Assembly: GCA_934446485.1 (NCBI GenBank)
Contig: CAKSEM010000063.1
Coordinates: 1-7,790 of the forward strand
Origin: an uncultured Eubacteriales bacterium
GTDB lineage: Bacteria > Bacillota > Clostridia > Oscillospirales > CAG-272
Direction: 5' to 3'
DNA: 7,790 nucleotides
Made by a program: the position numbers and the translations under genes
Notes under the pieces: model-generated
The model's database searches: none
The model's input: only the letters and a program-made list of their open reading frames with translations
Told to the model about the DNA's origin: nothing
Shown here: piece after piece, positions 1 to 6,792 of the stretch
Numbering within the stretch: position 1 is the first letter of the stretch
How the letters are laid out: every line of letters begins with the position of its first letter

Positions 1-54
1 GTCACGGGGATCGCCGCTGAACGTGCTGCCGCCGAAACTGCTGACATTGCGTGA
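1..54 (+). CDS. Possible 3' end of a plus-strand gene (partial)
   Basis: Frame 1 is open from the window edge to a TGA at 52..54 and would encode the Ala-rich tail VTGIAAERAAAETADIA. The only support is position: a hairpin with a plus-strand U-rich tail starts 17 bases later, which is where a terminator for such a gene would lie. Frame 3 closes at 18..20 and could instead be the true end. No function can be assigned from 17 residues. Confidence 0.3.
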   Translation, partial: VTGIAAERAAAETADIA

Positions 55-71
55 TACTCACGTAAAGCCGA

Positions 72-110
72 ATAAGGGCCGCCCTATGGGCAGCCCTTAT
101 CTTTTATTTT
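72..110 (+). terminator. Intrinsic terminator between convergent genes
   Basis: The arms 72..84 and 88..100 form a 13-position stem closed by the 3-base loop TAT. On the plus strand it is followed by the T-rich run CTTTTATTTT (101..110), as in a Rho-independent terminator. Plus-strand RNA has one C-A mismatch in the stem; in minus-strand RNA that position is a U-G pair, so the helix is unbroken. On the minus strand it begins 3 bases after the phosphoribosyltransferase stop, but only TCGGCTTTACG follows, a poor U-tract. It is best read as the terminator of the incoming plus-strand gene, perhaps also stopping or stabilising the minus-strand operon transcript. Confidence 0.7.
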
Positions 111-667
111 ATCGGTTCGCCGTCCGGTGTGAAAAGCGGCAGGGGCTCGAGATAACGTATGTCGTCGCGCTTTGCGGCATCGCCCTCGGCAAGAACCGTC
201 AATCTGCCGGCGACTGTCGCACCGACAGCCCCGACGAGTTTTTCGAGCGCTGCGAGGCTTTCGCCGGTCGAGATCACGTCGTCAACGATCAGTATGCGTT
301 TGCCGCGCATAAGTGCTGCGTCGGCACCGTCGAGGTACAGCTTTTGCGCCCCGACAGTCGTAATCGAGTGATCCTCAACCTCGACGATATCGGTCATATA
401 TAGCTTCGGTTTCTTTCTGGCAAGAAAGTATCGCTGATTTCCAGCAAGGCGAGCCATCTCATGTGCGAGCGGAATTCCTTTTGCTTCCGCAGTCAGTATG
501 TAGTCATATTCAGGCGCGATGCGGAGTAATTCCTCGGCACACGCCGTAGTCAGCTCCGGATCGCCGAACATGATGAATCCGGCGATCGACAGGCTGTCGT
601 TTATGGGGCATATCGTAAGCTCGCGCTCAAGCCCCGCGATGATCATTTTATACTTTTTTCTGCTCAT
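104..667 (-). CDS. Purine-type phosphoribosyltransferase (adenine phosphoribosyltransferase-like)
   Basis: This 187-residue protein belongs to the type I phosphoribosyltransferase fold, which moves a 5-phosphoribosyl group between PRPP and a nitrogenous base; it should be cytosolic. The diagnostic PRPP-binding motif is ILIVDDVISTGES at residues 125-137, with the two Asp followed by the small-residue loop. An upstream TAEAKGIPLA stretch (59-68) corresponds to the first PRPP loop of APRT-like enzymes (EA-[KR]-G). The C-terminal LAEGDAAKRDDI...LEPLPLF pattern is, as I recall, typical of a Firmicutes subfamily often labelled adenine phosphoribosyltransferase. The true base could be adenine, xanthine or another purine, so I give no symbol. 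The start at 667 is firm: GGAGG lies 9 bases upstream, only 18 bases separate it from the pheT stop, and MSRKKYK opens the conserved region. It is the last gene of the pheST operon and would share its T-box control. Confidence 0.85.
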   Translation of the reverse strand: MSRKKYKMIIAGLERELTICPINDSLSIAGFIMFGDPELTTACAEELLRIAPEYDYILTAEAKGIPLAHEMARLAGNQRYFLARKKPKLYMTDIVEVEDHSITTVGAQKLYLDGADAALMRGKRILIVDDVISTGESLAALEKLVGAVGATVAGRLTVLAEGDAAKRDDIRYLEPLPLFTPDGEPIK

Positions 668-685
668 ATCAGCTATCCTCCGGGT

Positions 686-3100
686 TTATGCTCTGAGCGA
701 TATACCAAGCTCAGATTCCAGTGCCTTCAATATCTTTGCGGCGATGCGATCCGAATCCTCGTCGTTCAGGGTGCGTTCGGAGTCGCGGAGCATTACGGCA
801 AAAGATACGCTCTTCATCCCCGTACCGACCTGCGGTCCGCGATAGATGTCGAACAGCTTTACGGATTCAAGAAGCCGTCCCCCCGCCTTGCGGATCACGT
901 CAGCTATTCGTCCGACTTCGAGCTCCTCCGCACAGACGAAGGAGAAGTCACGCTCAACCGCGGGGAATTTCGGAACCGGCACATAGTCTACGCCGTCGTG
1001 CCGCTCCTCAAAGAGCGTGGAAAGATCAAGCTCGCACACATAGGTTCTCTCTGTAATGTCATAGTTTTTTGCAACCTCGGGATGTATCTCTCCGAGGATG
1101 CCGAGCCGTTTCCCGTTTACTTTAACTGCAGCGCATCTGCCGGGGTGGAATGCGCTCTCGTCCGATACCGCTTCAAATGACGCATCCTTTATCCCGGCAA
1201 TATCGAGAAGCGCACAGACGGCACCCTTCAGACGGTAGAATCCGGACTCATCCTGTACTCCGTTTCTATAGAACCCGAGCGTGATCTGCGGACGTTCATC
1301 CGGAAGTGTATCATCTCCGGTCGGAATATACACATTACCGATCTCAAACAGTGAAACATCGGGGTTCTTAACTGAAAGATTATCGGAAATTACGCGGAGC
1401 ATCGACGGAATGCAGGTTGTACGCATGACTGAGGTGTCCTCGCCGAGCGGATTTTTAATCACGACCGAACGGCGTCGCGGGCTGTCTTCAGGCAGACGGA
1501 TGCGGTCGTAGAATTTCGGGCTGATGAATGAGAACGTTTGAATTTCATCGTAGCCCATGCCGAGCAGCATATCGCGTACCTTTGTGCTGAACGCCTGTGA
1601 CGGCGTACGCATTCCTGTGCCGTATACGCGGTCAACTGTGGATTCTATGTCGTTGTAGCCGTAGATACGGATAACCTCTTCGGCAACATCGTTCATGCAG
1701 CGGACATCATCGCGCCAAGTCGGCACTGTCAGCATATTGCCGTCGATGCCGAAGCCGAGAGATTTCAGGATTTCTTCCATACGCGTGACGGCGATATCAA
1801 CACCGAGGAAGCGGTTGATCTGCTCTGCGTCGAGCGGAAGTCGGAACGGAACCTTCTTAGTCGGATACTCGTCTATCAGTCCGTCGACGATGTCGCCGGC
1901 ATCGAGAAGACGGACGAGCTCACACGCACGAGCGAGTGCCTGAAGAGTATTCTCGCAGTCGAGACCTTTTTCGAATCGCGCTGATGATTCCGTTCTCATT
2001 CCGAGCGCTTTGGCACCGCGCCTGACGCAGCCGGGGTGGAACATTGCCGATTCAAAAACGACGGTGGTCGTTGTGTCGGATATGCCGCTGTTTGCGCCTC
2101 CCATGACACCGGCAAGTGCAACCGGCTTGTGTTCATCAGCGATGACGAGCATTGAGTCTGACAGCGTATGTTCGACTTCATCGAGAGACGTATACGCTTC
2201 GCCTTCTTCGGCACGGCGCACAATGATGCTGTGTCCGTCAAGGCACGCGTAGTCAAATGCATGCATCGGCTGCCCGTACTCTAGCATAACGTAGTTCGTG
2301 ATATCGACTATGTTGTTGATCGGGCGCACACCTGCGGCGCGCAGACGCATTCTGAGCCAAAGCGGCGAGGGAGCAATGCGGACGTTCTTTACGACTTTTG
2401 CGGAATATCGGCTGCAATGCTCGTTGTCGTCAATCCTGACACTGAGGTAGTTTGAGATGCTGTCGCCGTCGTGCCGTTCTTCTCCGAATGTGGGGACGGG
2501 GAGATTCAGCGGGCGGTCGAACGTGACAGCGCTCTCACGAGCCAATCCGATTACGGAGAGGCAGTCCGGGCGGTTCGATGTGATCTCGAACTCGACCGCG
2601 CAATCACGAAGCATGAGCAATTCGCAGATATCGGTTCCCGGAACGGCATCGCCGAGACCGCAGTCCCCGAGAATGAGTATGCCGTCTTCGACAGCGCCAG
2701 GCATATCGTGAGTTGTGACGCCGAGCTCGCCTATGGAGCAGAGCATCCCCTCAGAGACCTCGCCGCGGAGCTTTCCGCGCTTGATTTTGATGCCGCCGGG
2801 CAGGGTAGAGTTGTCAAGAGCTGCAGGGACGAGATCCCCCTCTTTGACGTTCGGTGCCCCCGTTACGATCTGGAGCGGTGAGTCCGCACCGACATCGACA
2901 GAGCAGATTACGAGGTGATCCGAGTTTGTGTGAGGCTTGACGCTGAGGATGCGCCCGACGACGACGCGCGAGATCTCGCTGCCGAGGACTTCGTAGCCCT
3001 CAACCTTGGATCCGGTGAGTGTCATGCGGTCGCAGTATTCTTTTATCGGCAGGTCGGATACATCTGTGAAATCCGAGAGCCATTTCATCGGTAATATCAT
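686..3100 (-). CDS. pheT: Phenylalanine--tRNA ligase beta subunit
   Basis: PheT is the beta subunit of the (alpha-beta)2 phenylalanyl-tRNA synthetase. It binds tRNA-Phe and edits mischarged Tyr-tRNA-Phe, while catalysis sits in PheS. At 804 residues it has the usual bacterial length and full domain order: an OB-fold tRNA-binding domain (about 42-155, with NSDHLVICSVDVG and GAPNVKEGD), the B3/B4 editing region (about 210-385, with VDITNYVMLEYGQPMHAFD and GVMGG), the B5 domain (about 405-475), the synthetase-like core (about 485-690), and the C-terminal ferredoxin-like anticodon-binding domain (about 708-801, with PKFPAVERDFSFV). The start MILPMKWLSDF matches the expected N-terminus; starting at Met5 would remove conserved residues. 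The ribosome binding site is mediocre: AAAGG sits about 15 bases upstream. The gene follows pheS by 36 bases and precedes the phosphoribosyltransferase by 18. I see no damage. Confidence 0.98.
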   Translation of the reverse strand: MILPMKWLSDFTDVSDLPIKEYCDRMTLTGSKVEGYEVLGSEISRVVVGRILSVKPHTNSDHLVICSVDVGADSPLQIVTGAPNVKEGDLVPAALDNSTLPGGIKIKRGKLRGEVSEGMLCSIGELGVTTHDMPGAVEDGILILGDCGLGDAVPGTDICELLMLRDCAVEFEITSNRPDCLSVIGLARESAVTFDRPLNLPVPTFGEERHDGDSISNYLSVRIDDNEHCSRYSAKVVKNVRIAPSPLWLRMRLRAAGVRPINNIVDITNYVMLEYGQPMHAFDYACLDGHSIIVRRAEEGEAYTSLDEVEHTLSDSMLVIADEHKPVALAGVMGGANSGISDTTTTVVFESAMFHPGCVRRGAKALGMRTESSARFEKGLDCENTLQALARACELVRLLDAGDIVDGLIDEYPTKKVPFRLPLDAEQINRFLGVDIAVTRMEEILKSLGFGIDGNMLTVPTWRDDVRCMNDVAEEVIRIYGYNDIESTVDRVYGTGMRTPSQAFSTKVRDMLLGMGYDEIQTFSFISPKFYDRIRLPEDSPRRRSVVIKNPLGEDTSVMRTTCIPSMLRVISDNLSVKNPDVSLFEIGNVYIPTGDDTLPDERPQITLGFYRNGVQDESGFYRLKGAVCALLDIAGIKDASFEAVSDESAFHPGRCAAVKVNGKRLGILGEIHPEVAKNYDITERTYVCELDLSTLFEERHDGVDYVPVPKFPAVERDFSFVCAEELEVGRIADVIRKAGGRLLESVKLFDIYRGPQVGTGMKSVSFAVMLRDSERTLNDEDSDRIAAKILKALESELGISLRA

Positions 3101-3136
3101 ATTATAAATACCGTACCTTTCTTATATGTGTGAGGG

Positions 3137-4150
3137 TCAGAACTGATGGAGGAATCGAACGTCGTTCTCATAGAGATGGCGCATGTCGTCGATGTGGTAT
3201 TTCAGCATTACGATACGCTCAACTCCGAGGCCGAATGCAAATCCGCTGTATACTTCGGGATCGATCCCGCACTCGCGCAGCACATTCGGATGTACCATTC
3301 CCGCGCCGAGTATTTCGATCCAGCCCTCGCCTTTGCAAAGGCGGCAGCCCTCACCGCCGCAGACGAAACATGACACGTCGACCTCTGCCGACGGCTCGGT
3401 GAACGGGAAGTGGTGCGGACGGAAACGGATCTTCGTATTTTCACCGAACATGGTCTTGGCGAATGATTCAAGGGTGCCCTTGAGGTCGCCCATCGTAACG
3501 CCGCGGTCAACGACGAGTCCCTCAACCTGATGGAACAGCGGCGAGTGTGTCGCATCGACGGCGTCCGAGCGGTAGACCCGCCCCGGCGAGATAATCTTTA
3601 TCGGGGGGGCTTTCTTCTCCATTGTGCGTACCTGCACAGGAGAGGTTTGCGAGCGCAGCAGAATATTGTCCGTTATATAGAATGTATCCTGAGTATCGCG
3701 TGCTGGGTGATCCTCGGGAATGTTGAGCGCCTGGAAGTTATAGTAGTCGTATTCAACCTCGGGTCCCTCGGCGATCTCATAGCCCATACCGAGAAATATC
3801 TCTTCAAGCTGGCGCTGAACGAGGCTTATGGGGTGCATATGTCCGACGGGTGTCGGCGTTCCGGGGACGGTCACATCGAGCCGTTCGGAAGCGAGTCGGC
3901 GTTCGAGAGCCTCGGTAGCGGCGTGCTCACGGCGTGCAGCGATCTTTGCCTCTATTTCGCTGCGAATGTCGTTTGCGAGCTGACCGATCACGGGGCGTTC
4001 CTCGGCTGACAGGGAGCCCATGCCGCGGAGAACAGCGGTGAGCTCGCCCTTTTTTCCGAGGTACTTGATTCTCAGCGATTCAAGATCGGCATCGGCTGCC
4101 GATATCGCCGAAGATGCCTCGGCGGCGATCTTCAAAAGTTTTTCTTTCAT
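3137..4150 (-). CDS. pheS: Phenylalanine--tRNA ligase alpha subunit
   Basis: PheS is the catalytic subunit of phenylalanyl-tRNA synthetase: it activates Phe with ATP and charges the 2'-OH of tRNA-Phe. The 337 residues match the family length. The N-terminal ~90 residues are an Ala/Glu/Arg-rich helical arm, the expected tRNA-binding coiled coil. Class II motifs follow: motif 1 GPEVEYDYYNF (129-139), motif 2 GRVYRSDAVDATHSPLFHQVEGL region (190-212), and motif 3 GFAFGLGVERIVML (303-316). The Ala in GFAFG is the usual residue of the Phe pocket. Four cysteines (261, 264, 269, 272) form a CxxC-x4-CxxC knuckle inside the catalytic domain, a plausible metal site that I recall from other Firmicutes PheS. 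The start at 4150 is the first ATG after the T-box terminator; AAAGGA lies about 14 bases upstream, a rather long spacing. It heads the pheS-pheT-phosphoribosyltransferase operon. Confidence 0.98.
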   Translation of the reverse strand: MKEKLLKIAAEASSAISAADADLESLRIKYLGKKGELTAVLRGMGSLSAEERPVIGQLANDIRSEIEAKIAARREHAATEALERRLASERLDVTVPGTPTPVGHMHPISLVQRQLEEIFLGMGYEIAEGPEVEYDYYNFQALNIPEDHPARDTQDTFYITDNILLRSQTSPVQVRTMEKKAPPIKIISPGRVYRSDAVDATHSPLFHQVEGLVVDRGVTMGDLKGTLESFAKTMFGENTKIRFRPHHFPFTEPSAEVDVSCFVCGGEGCRLCKGEGWIEILGAGMVHPNVLRECGIDPEVYSGFAFGLGVERIVMLKYHIDDMRHLYENDVRFLHQF

Positions 4151-4190
4151 TTTGGATCTTTGTATCCTTTCGTATTATGATTTGCAAAGT

Positions 4191-4227
4191 AAAAAAGCCC
4201 CGTCCCGCTGATAATGCGGGACGGGGC
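4191..4227 (-). terminator. T-box-controlled intrinsic terminator
   Basis: On the minus strand GCCCCGTCCCGC (4216..4227) pairs perfectly with GCGGGACGGGGC (4197..4208) across the 7-base loop ATTATCA, followed by six T (4191..4196). It lies 40 bases upstream of the pheS start. Its left arm also contributes CCCGT to the antiterminator, which makes it the off-switch of the T-box. Confidence 0.97.
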
Positions 4228-4432
4228 ACCGTTGACAGGATGCTCCGCGGTACCACCCGTGATTCCGAACGAATTCGGCACTCGCGTACGCTGTAACGGG
4301 CGCTCCCGCGACGGGCTTTTCACTCGTCGGCTCAGAAGGGAAAGGCACAATATCACCGACGGACCGTCTCTCAGCCTTGAACGGTCTCTCTTTGACGTCG
4401 CGGAGTGAATCTGCCGACTTCATCAATGCTTT
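4191..4432 (-). promoter_or_regulatory. T-box leader (tRNA-Phe-sensing) of the pheST operon
   Basis: The conserved T-box sequence ACGGGTGGTACCGCGG lies at 4245..4260. The antiterminator can form from ACGGG (4256..4260) with CCCGT (4221..4225) and ACCG (4248..4251) with CGGT (4228..4231). This leaves UGGU bulged to pair with the tRNA acceptor end; the final U suits discriminator A. It uses the left arm of the terminator, so the two folds exclude each other. Stem I can be traced as GAAG/CTTC, GGCA/TGCC, CAC/GTG, CGACG/CGTCG and GACCGT/ACGGTC between 4421 and 4335, with a 13-base apical loop (4368..4380) and an AAAGAGA bulge. The specifier loop TTTCC (4339..4343) contains TTC at 4340..4342, a Phe codon with the same spacing to the lower helix and GA as I recall for the glyQS T-box. 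A UUCG hairpin at 4265..4278 fits Stem III. Uncharged tRNA-Phe should permit read-through into pheS. Confidence 0.95.
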
Positions 4433-4438
4433 ATAATA

Positions 4439-4467
4439 AGTATATCACAAAACAACGATTTTGGCAA
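4439..4467 (-). promoter_or_regulatory. Promoter of the T-box/pheST operon
   Basis: On the minus strand a -35 box TTGCCA (4462..4467) and a -10 box TATACT (4439..4444) are separated by exactly 17 bases, each one base off the sigma-70 consensus. Transcription should start near 4432, directly before Stem I. The promoter lies between the proC stop (4514) and the leader, so pheST can be expressed independently of the pro genes. Confidence 0.85.
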
Positions 4468-4513
4468 CCGGAAATTTTATAAGATATTTGTGTAACGGCG
4501 GCGCTGCGGAGCA

Positions 4514-5326
4514 TTACGACTTTCGCCCCAATTCTTCGCTGCGAAGCCGTGCCGCTTCAAATCCCGCGCTGACGGCGCCGGCAAAATCTGCGTCAGCCAT
4601 AGCGTTAAGCGCAGCCTCGGTCGTGCCCTTTTTCGATGTGACTCTGACACGCAGCTCACTCGGAGACATACCTGTGGTTTTAAGTATTTCAGCCGTGCCT
4701 ATAAGCGTCTGCACGGATAGCTCACGTGCCGCATCCGGATCCATTCCGGAGCGGATTGCAGCATCTGCCATAGCCTCGGCGAGAAGACAGAAGTATGCAG
4801 GACCGCTGCCCGAGAGGGCGGTCACGGCAGAGATCATATCTTCATCGACGCGGCGGATCAGTCCCATAGGGCTGAATATCTCTTCGGCTGTTTCGGCATC
4901 TGACGAATCAGCACCTGTTCCGGTAGCATACACCGTAGCCGAAGCGCCGACTGACAGTGCGAGATTAGGCATAAATCGAATCACACGTCCCGTGCCGAGT
5001 TTACGCTCAAGGGTAGAGGTCGAAACTCCCGCCATGATCGACAGGTAGAGCTTGTCTCGGGTAAAACGGCTCCCGTACATTTCGAGAGCCTCCCGGAACA
5101 CCTGCGGCTTGACTCCGAATACGACGATATCGCATGACTCTATATCGTCGGGTTTGCCGTGAACGCAACCGCAGGAGGCTGCACATTCTTCGGCACTTTC
5201 CGGGTATGCTTCGTTTATGGCTATTACGTGTTCTGGAGGAAACACTCCGGCGGAGATTATCCCGCGCATCATAGCGCCTGCCATGCATCCGCTCCCGATA
5301 AATGCGATTTTTGTGTTACTGTTCAT
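4514..5326 (-). CDS. proC: Pyrroline-5-carboxylate reductase
   Basis: ProC catalyses the last step of proline synthesis, NAD(P)H-dependent reduction of 1-pyrroline-5-carboxylate to proline, as a cytosolic oligomer. Its 270 residues equal the family norm. An N-terminal Rossmann fold opens with IAFIGSGCMAGAMM (8-20, dinucleotide-binding GxGxMxxA; Cys replaces the commoner Asn). It is followed by GVKPQ (71-75), SIMAGVS (96-102) and RFMPNLAL (117-124). The C-terminal dimerisation and active-site domain carries ALSGSGPAY (170-178) and the family signature VTSKKGTTEAAL (229-240), where Lys-Lys stands where Pro-Gly is more usual. The start at 5326 sits just before the Rossmann strand; upstream AAAGG is about 13 bases away, a weak match. 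It follows proA by 32 bases and is probably cotranscribed. I found no convincing terminator between its stop and the pheST promoter. Confidence 0.96.
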   Translation of the reverse strand: MNSNTKIAFIGSGCMAGAMMRGIISAGVFPPEHVIAINEAYPESAEECAASCGCVHGKPDDIESCDIVVFGVKPQVFREALEMYGSRFTRDKLYLSIMAGVSTSTLERKLGTGRVIRFMPNLALSVGASATVYATGTGADSSDAETAEEIFSPMGLIRRVDEDMISAVTALSGSGPAYFCLLAEAMADAAIRSGMDPDAARELSVQTLIGTAEILKTTGMSPSELRVRVTSKKGTTEAALNAMADADFAGAVSAGFEAARLRSEELGRKS

Positions 5327-5358
5327 GATGTAATCCAGACCTTTCTCTTTTACGGGGG

Positions 5359-6606
5359 TCAGCTGCGGATCTGCCCCGTTCCCTCAACTACGTACTTATA
5401 CGATGTGATCTCACGGAGTCCGAGCGGACCGCGCGCGTGCATCTTCTGCGTCGATATTCCGATCTCCGCACCGAATCCGTATTCAAATCCGTCCGTGAAG
5501 CGTGTGGATGCATTTACGTTGACCGCTGCGGCATCGATCTCGCGTACAAAACGGTCGGCAGCCTCGCGGTCTTCGGTAATTATGGCTTCCGTGTGCCCCG
5601 TGCCGTAGCGGCGAATGTGCTCGATTGCGGCACTGAGTGACGGTACCACGCGCACCGCCATGTCCATTGAGAGATATTCATCGGTGAAATCCTGCTCGTT
5701 TGCAGGTACGGCGAACGGGACCATCCTGCACGTATCGGGGCAGCCGTGAATGCGCACTCCCGCATCGGCAAGTGCAGAGCAGAGCGACTCGAGAAGATCC
5801 GGGCGATCGCGGTGGACGAGCAAAGTTTCTGCGGCATTGCACACTGCGGGACGCTGAGTCTTTGAGTTGATGAGTATCCGCTTTGCCATGTCCGCATCTG
5901 CACTGCGATCGACGTATATATGGCAGTTGCCGACTCCGGTTTCGAGAACCGGCACGCGGCAGTGCTCTACGACACGGTGGATGAGAGAGGCACCGCCGCG
6001 GGGAATCATCAGATCAATGTACCCGCGCAGCTCCATCATGTCGTCAACGATATCGTGTGAACGACCGTCAACGAGCGACACGGCATCTGCGGGGAGCGAC
6101 GATTTCTCTATGGCATCGCGCATAATGCGTACGATTGCACGGTTGGATTCGAGCGCGCTGCTGCTTCCGCGCAGCATGACTGCAGAACCTGCCTTGAGCG
6201 CCAGTACCGCTGCATCTACCGTGACGTTCGGACGCGCCTCGTAAATCATTCCGATAACTCCGAGAGGCACACGAACCTTTTTGATCTTGAGTCCGTTCGG
6301 ACGGCAAAACTCTTCTATGATCTCTCCGACGGGGTCGGGAAGATCGGCTACCTGACGTGCTCCGTCGGCGATTCCGGCAATACGTGCGGGACTGAGCGAC
6401 AGACGGTCGATGAGGGCGTCACCGACACCTGCTTCACGTGAACGTTCAACATCGAGCTGATTTGCCGCCAATATTTCACCTTGATGTTCCGACAGAGCGT
6501 CGGCAATGAGTCGAAGTGCCCGGTTCTTTACCTCGGTTGAGGCACCGGCGAGTGTGACTGCCGCCGCCCTTGTGCCTTCAGCCTGCTTGAGTAGTTCCTT
6601 GTTCAT
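5359..6606 (-). CDS. proA: Glutamate-5-semialdehyde dehydrogenase (gamma-glutamyl phosphate reductase)
   Basis: ProA reduces the unstable gamma-glutamyl phosphate made by ProB to glutamate-5-semialdehyde with NADPH; the product cyclises to pyrroline-5-carboxylate for ProC. The 415 residues match the family. Visible landmarks are VRVPLGVIGMIYEARPNVTVD (111-131, cofactor-domain entry), KAGSAVMLRGSS (138-149), LMIPRGGASLI (199-209), the catalytic-Cys segment TQRPAVCNAAETLLVH with Cys256, and the C-terminal AAVNVNASTRFTDGFEYGFGAEIGIST block (360-386). The Cys segment reads PAVCNA where PGTCNA or PGVCNA is commoner; the catalytic Cys itself is kept. The start at 6606 has a good ribosome binding site, GGAG 7 bases upstream. 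It begins 24 bases after the stop that would close a full-length proB frame (6631), the expected tight proBA arrangement. Confidence 0.98.
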   Translation of the reverse strand: MNKELLKQAEGTRAAAVTLAGASTEVKNRALRLIADALSEHQGEILAANQLDVERSREAGVGDALIDRLSLSPARIAGIADGARQVADLPDPVGEIIEEFCRPNGLKIKKVRVPLGVIGMIYEARPNVTVDAAVLALKAGSAVMLRGSSSALESNRAIVRIMRDAIEKSSLPADAVSLVDGRSHDIVDDMMELRGYIDLMIPRGGASLIHRVVEHCRVPVLETGVGNCHIYVDRSADADMAKRILINSKTQRPAVCNAAETLLVHRDRPDLLESLCSALADAGVRIHGCPDTCRMVPFAVPANEQDFTDEYLSMDMAVRVVPSLSAAIEHIRRYGTGHTEAIITEDREAADRFVREIDAAAVNVNASTRFTDGFEYGFGAEIGISTQKMHARGPLGLREITSYKYVVEGTGQIRS

Positions 6607-6630
6607 ATATTATCTCCGTTCAAAGGTTAT

Positions 6631-6792
6631 TCAGTGCGTGAGTGCGAGCACGAGATTGTCCTTGTGCACGACTATCTTGCGCTGCGCGTCGTGGCTTTGC
6701 AGTGCGCCGGTCAGCTCTTCACGCGATATGTCGGCAATGCCGCGTCCGATCGGCAGATGATCTCCGGAGGTAAGGATGCGTATAACGTCAGT
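6631..6792 (-). pseudogene. proB: Out-of-frame 3' remnant of proB (end of PUA domain)
   Basis: This frame, offset by one base from proB, encodes 53 residues beginning TDVIRILTSGDHLPIGRG and ending with HKDNLVLALTH before a TGA. This is the expected end of ProB: E. coli ProB, as I recall it, reads GEVIRICNLEGRDIAHGV in the same place and ends with a V-HRDD-type motif. It directly continues the proB frame that stops at 6788..6790, and together they give about 361 residues once 3 missing residues are restored, close to the usual ~365. The frame extends upstream to an ATG at 6837, but that stretch overlaps proB codons and looks like shadow sequence. There is no convincing ribosome binding site for separate translation. 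Confidence 0.85.

Noticed and set aside
23..403. A 126-codon plus-strand open frame from a GTG at 23.
   Set aside because: It reads through the terminator hairpin and then antisense to the phosphoribosyltransferase gene, so it is not credible as a protein gene.
2471..2881. A 136-codon plus-strand open frame opposite pheT.
   Set aside because: It is a shadow of pheT with no recognisable motif; the minus-strand frame accounts fully for the sequence.
3530..4009. A 159-codon plus-strand open frame opposite pheS.
   Set aside because: It is antisense to conserved pheS codons, has no recognisable domains and resembles other shadow frames in this GC-balanced sequence.
4175..4426. An 83-codon minus-strand frame across the T-box leader, as a possible leader peptide.
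   Set aside because: It begins at a TTG with no ribosome binding site, and the bases are explained by T-box structure. It has no run of Phe codons.
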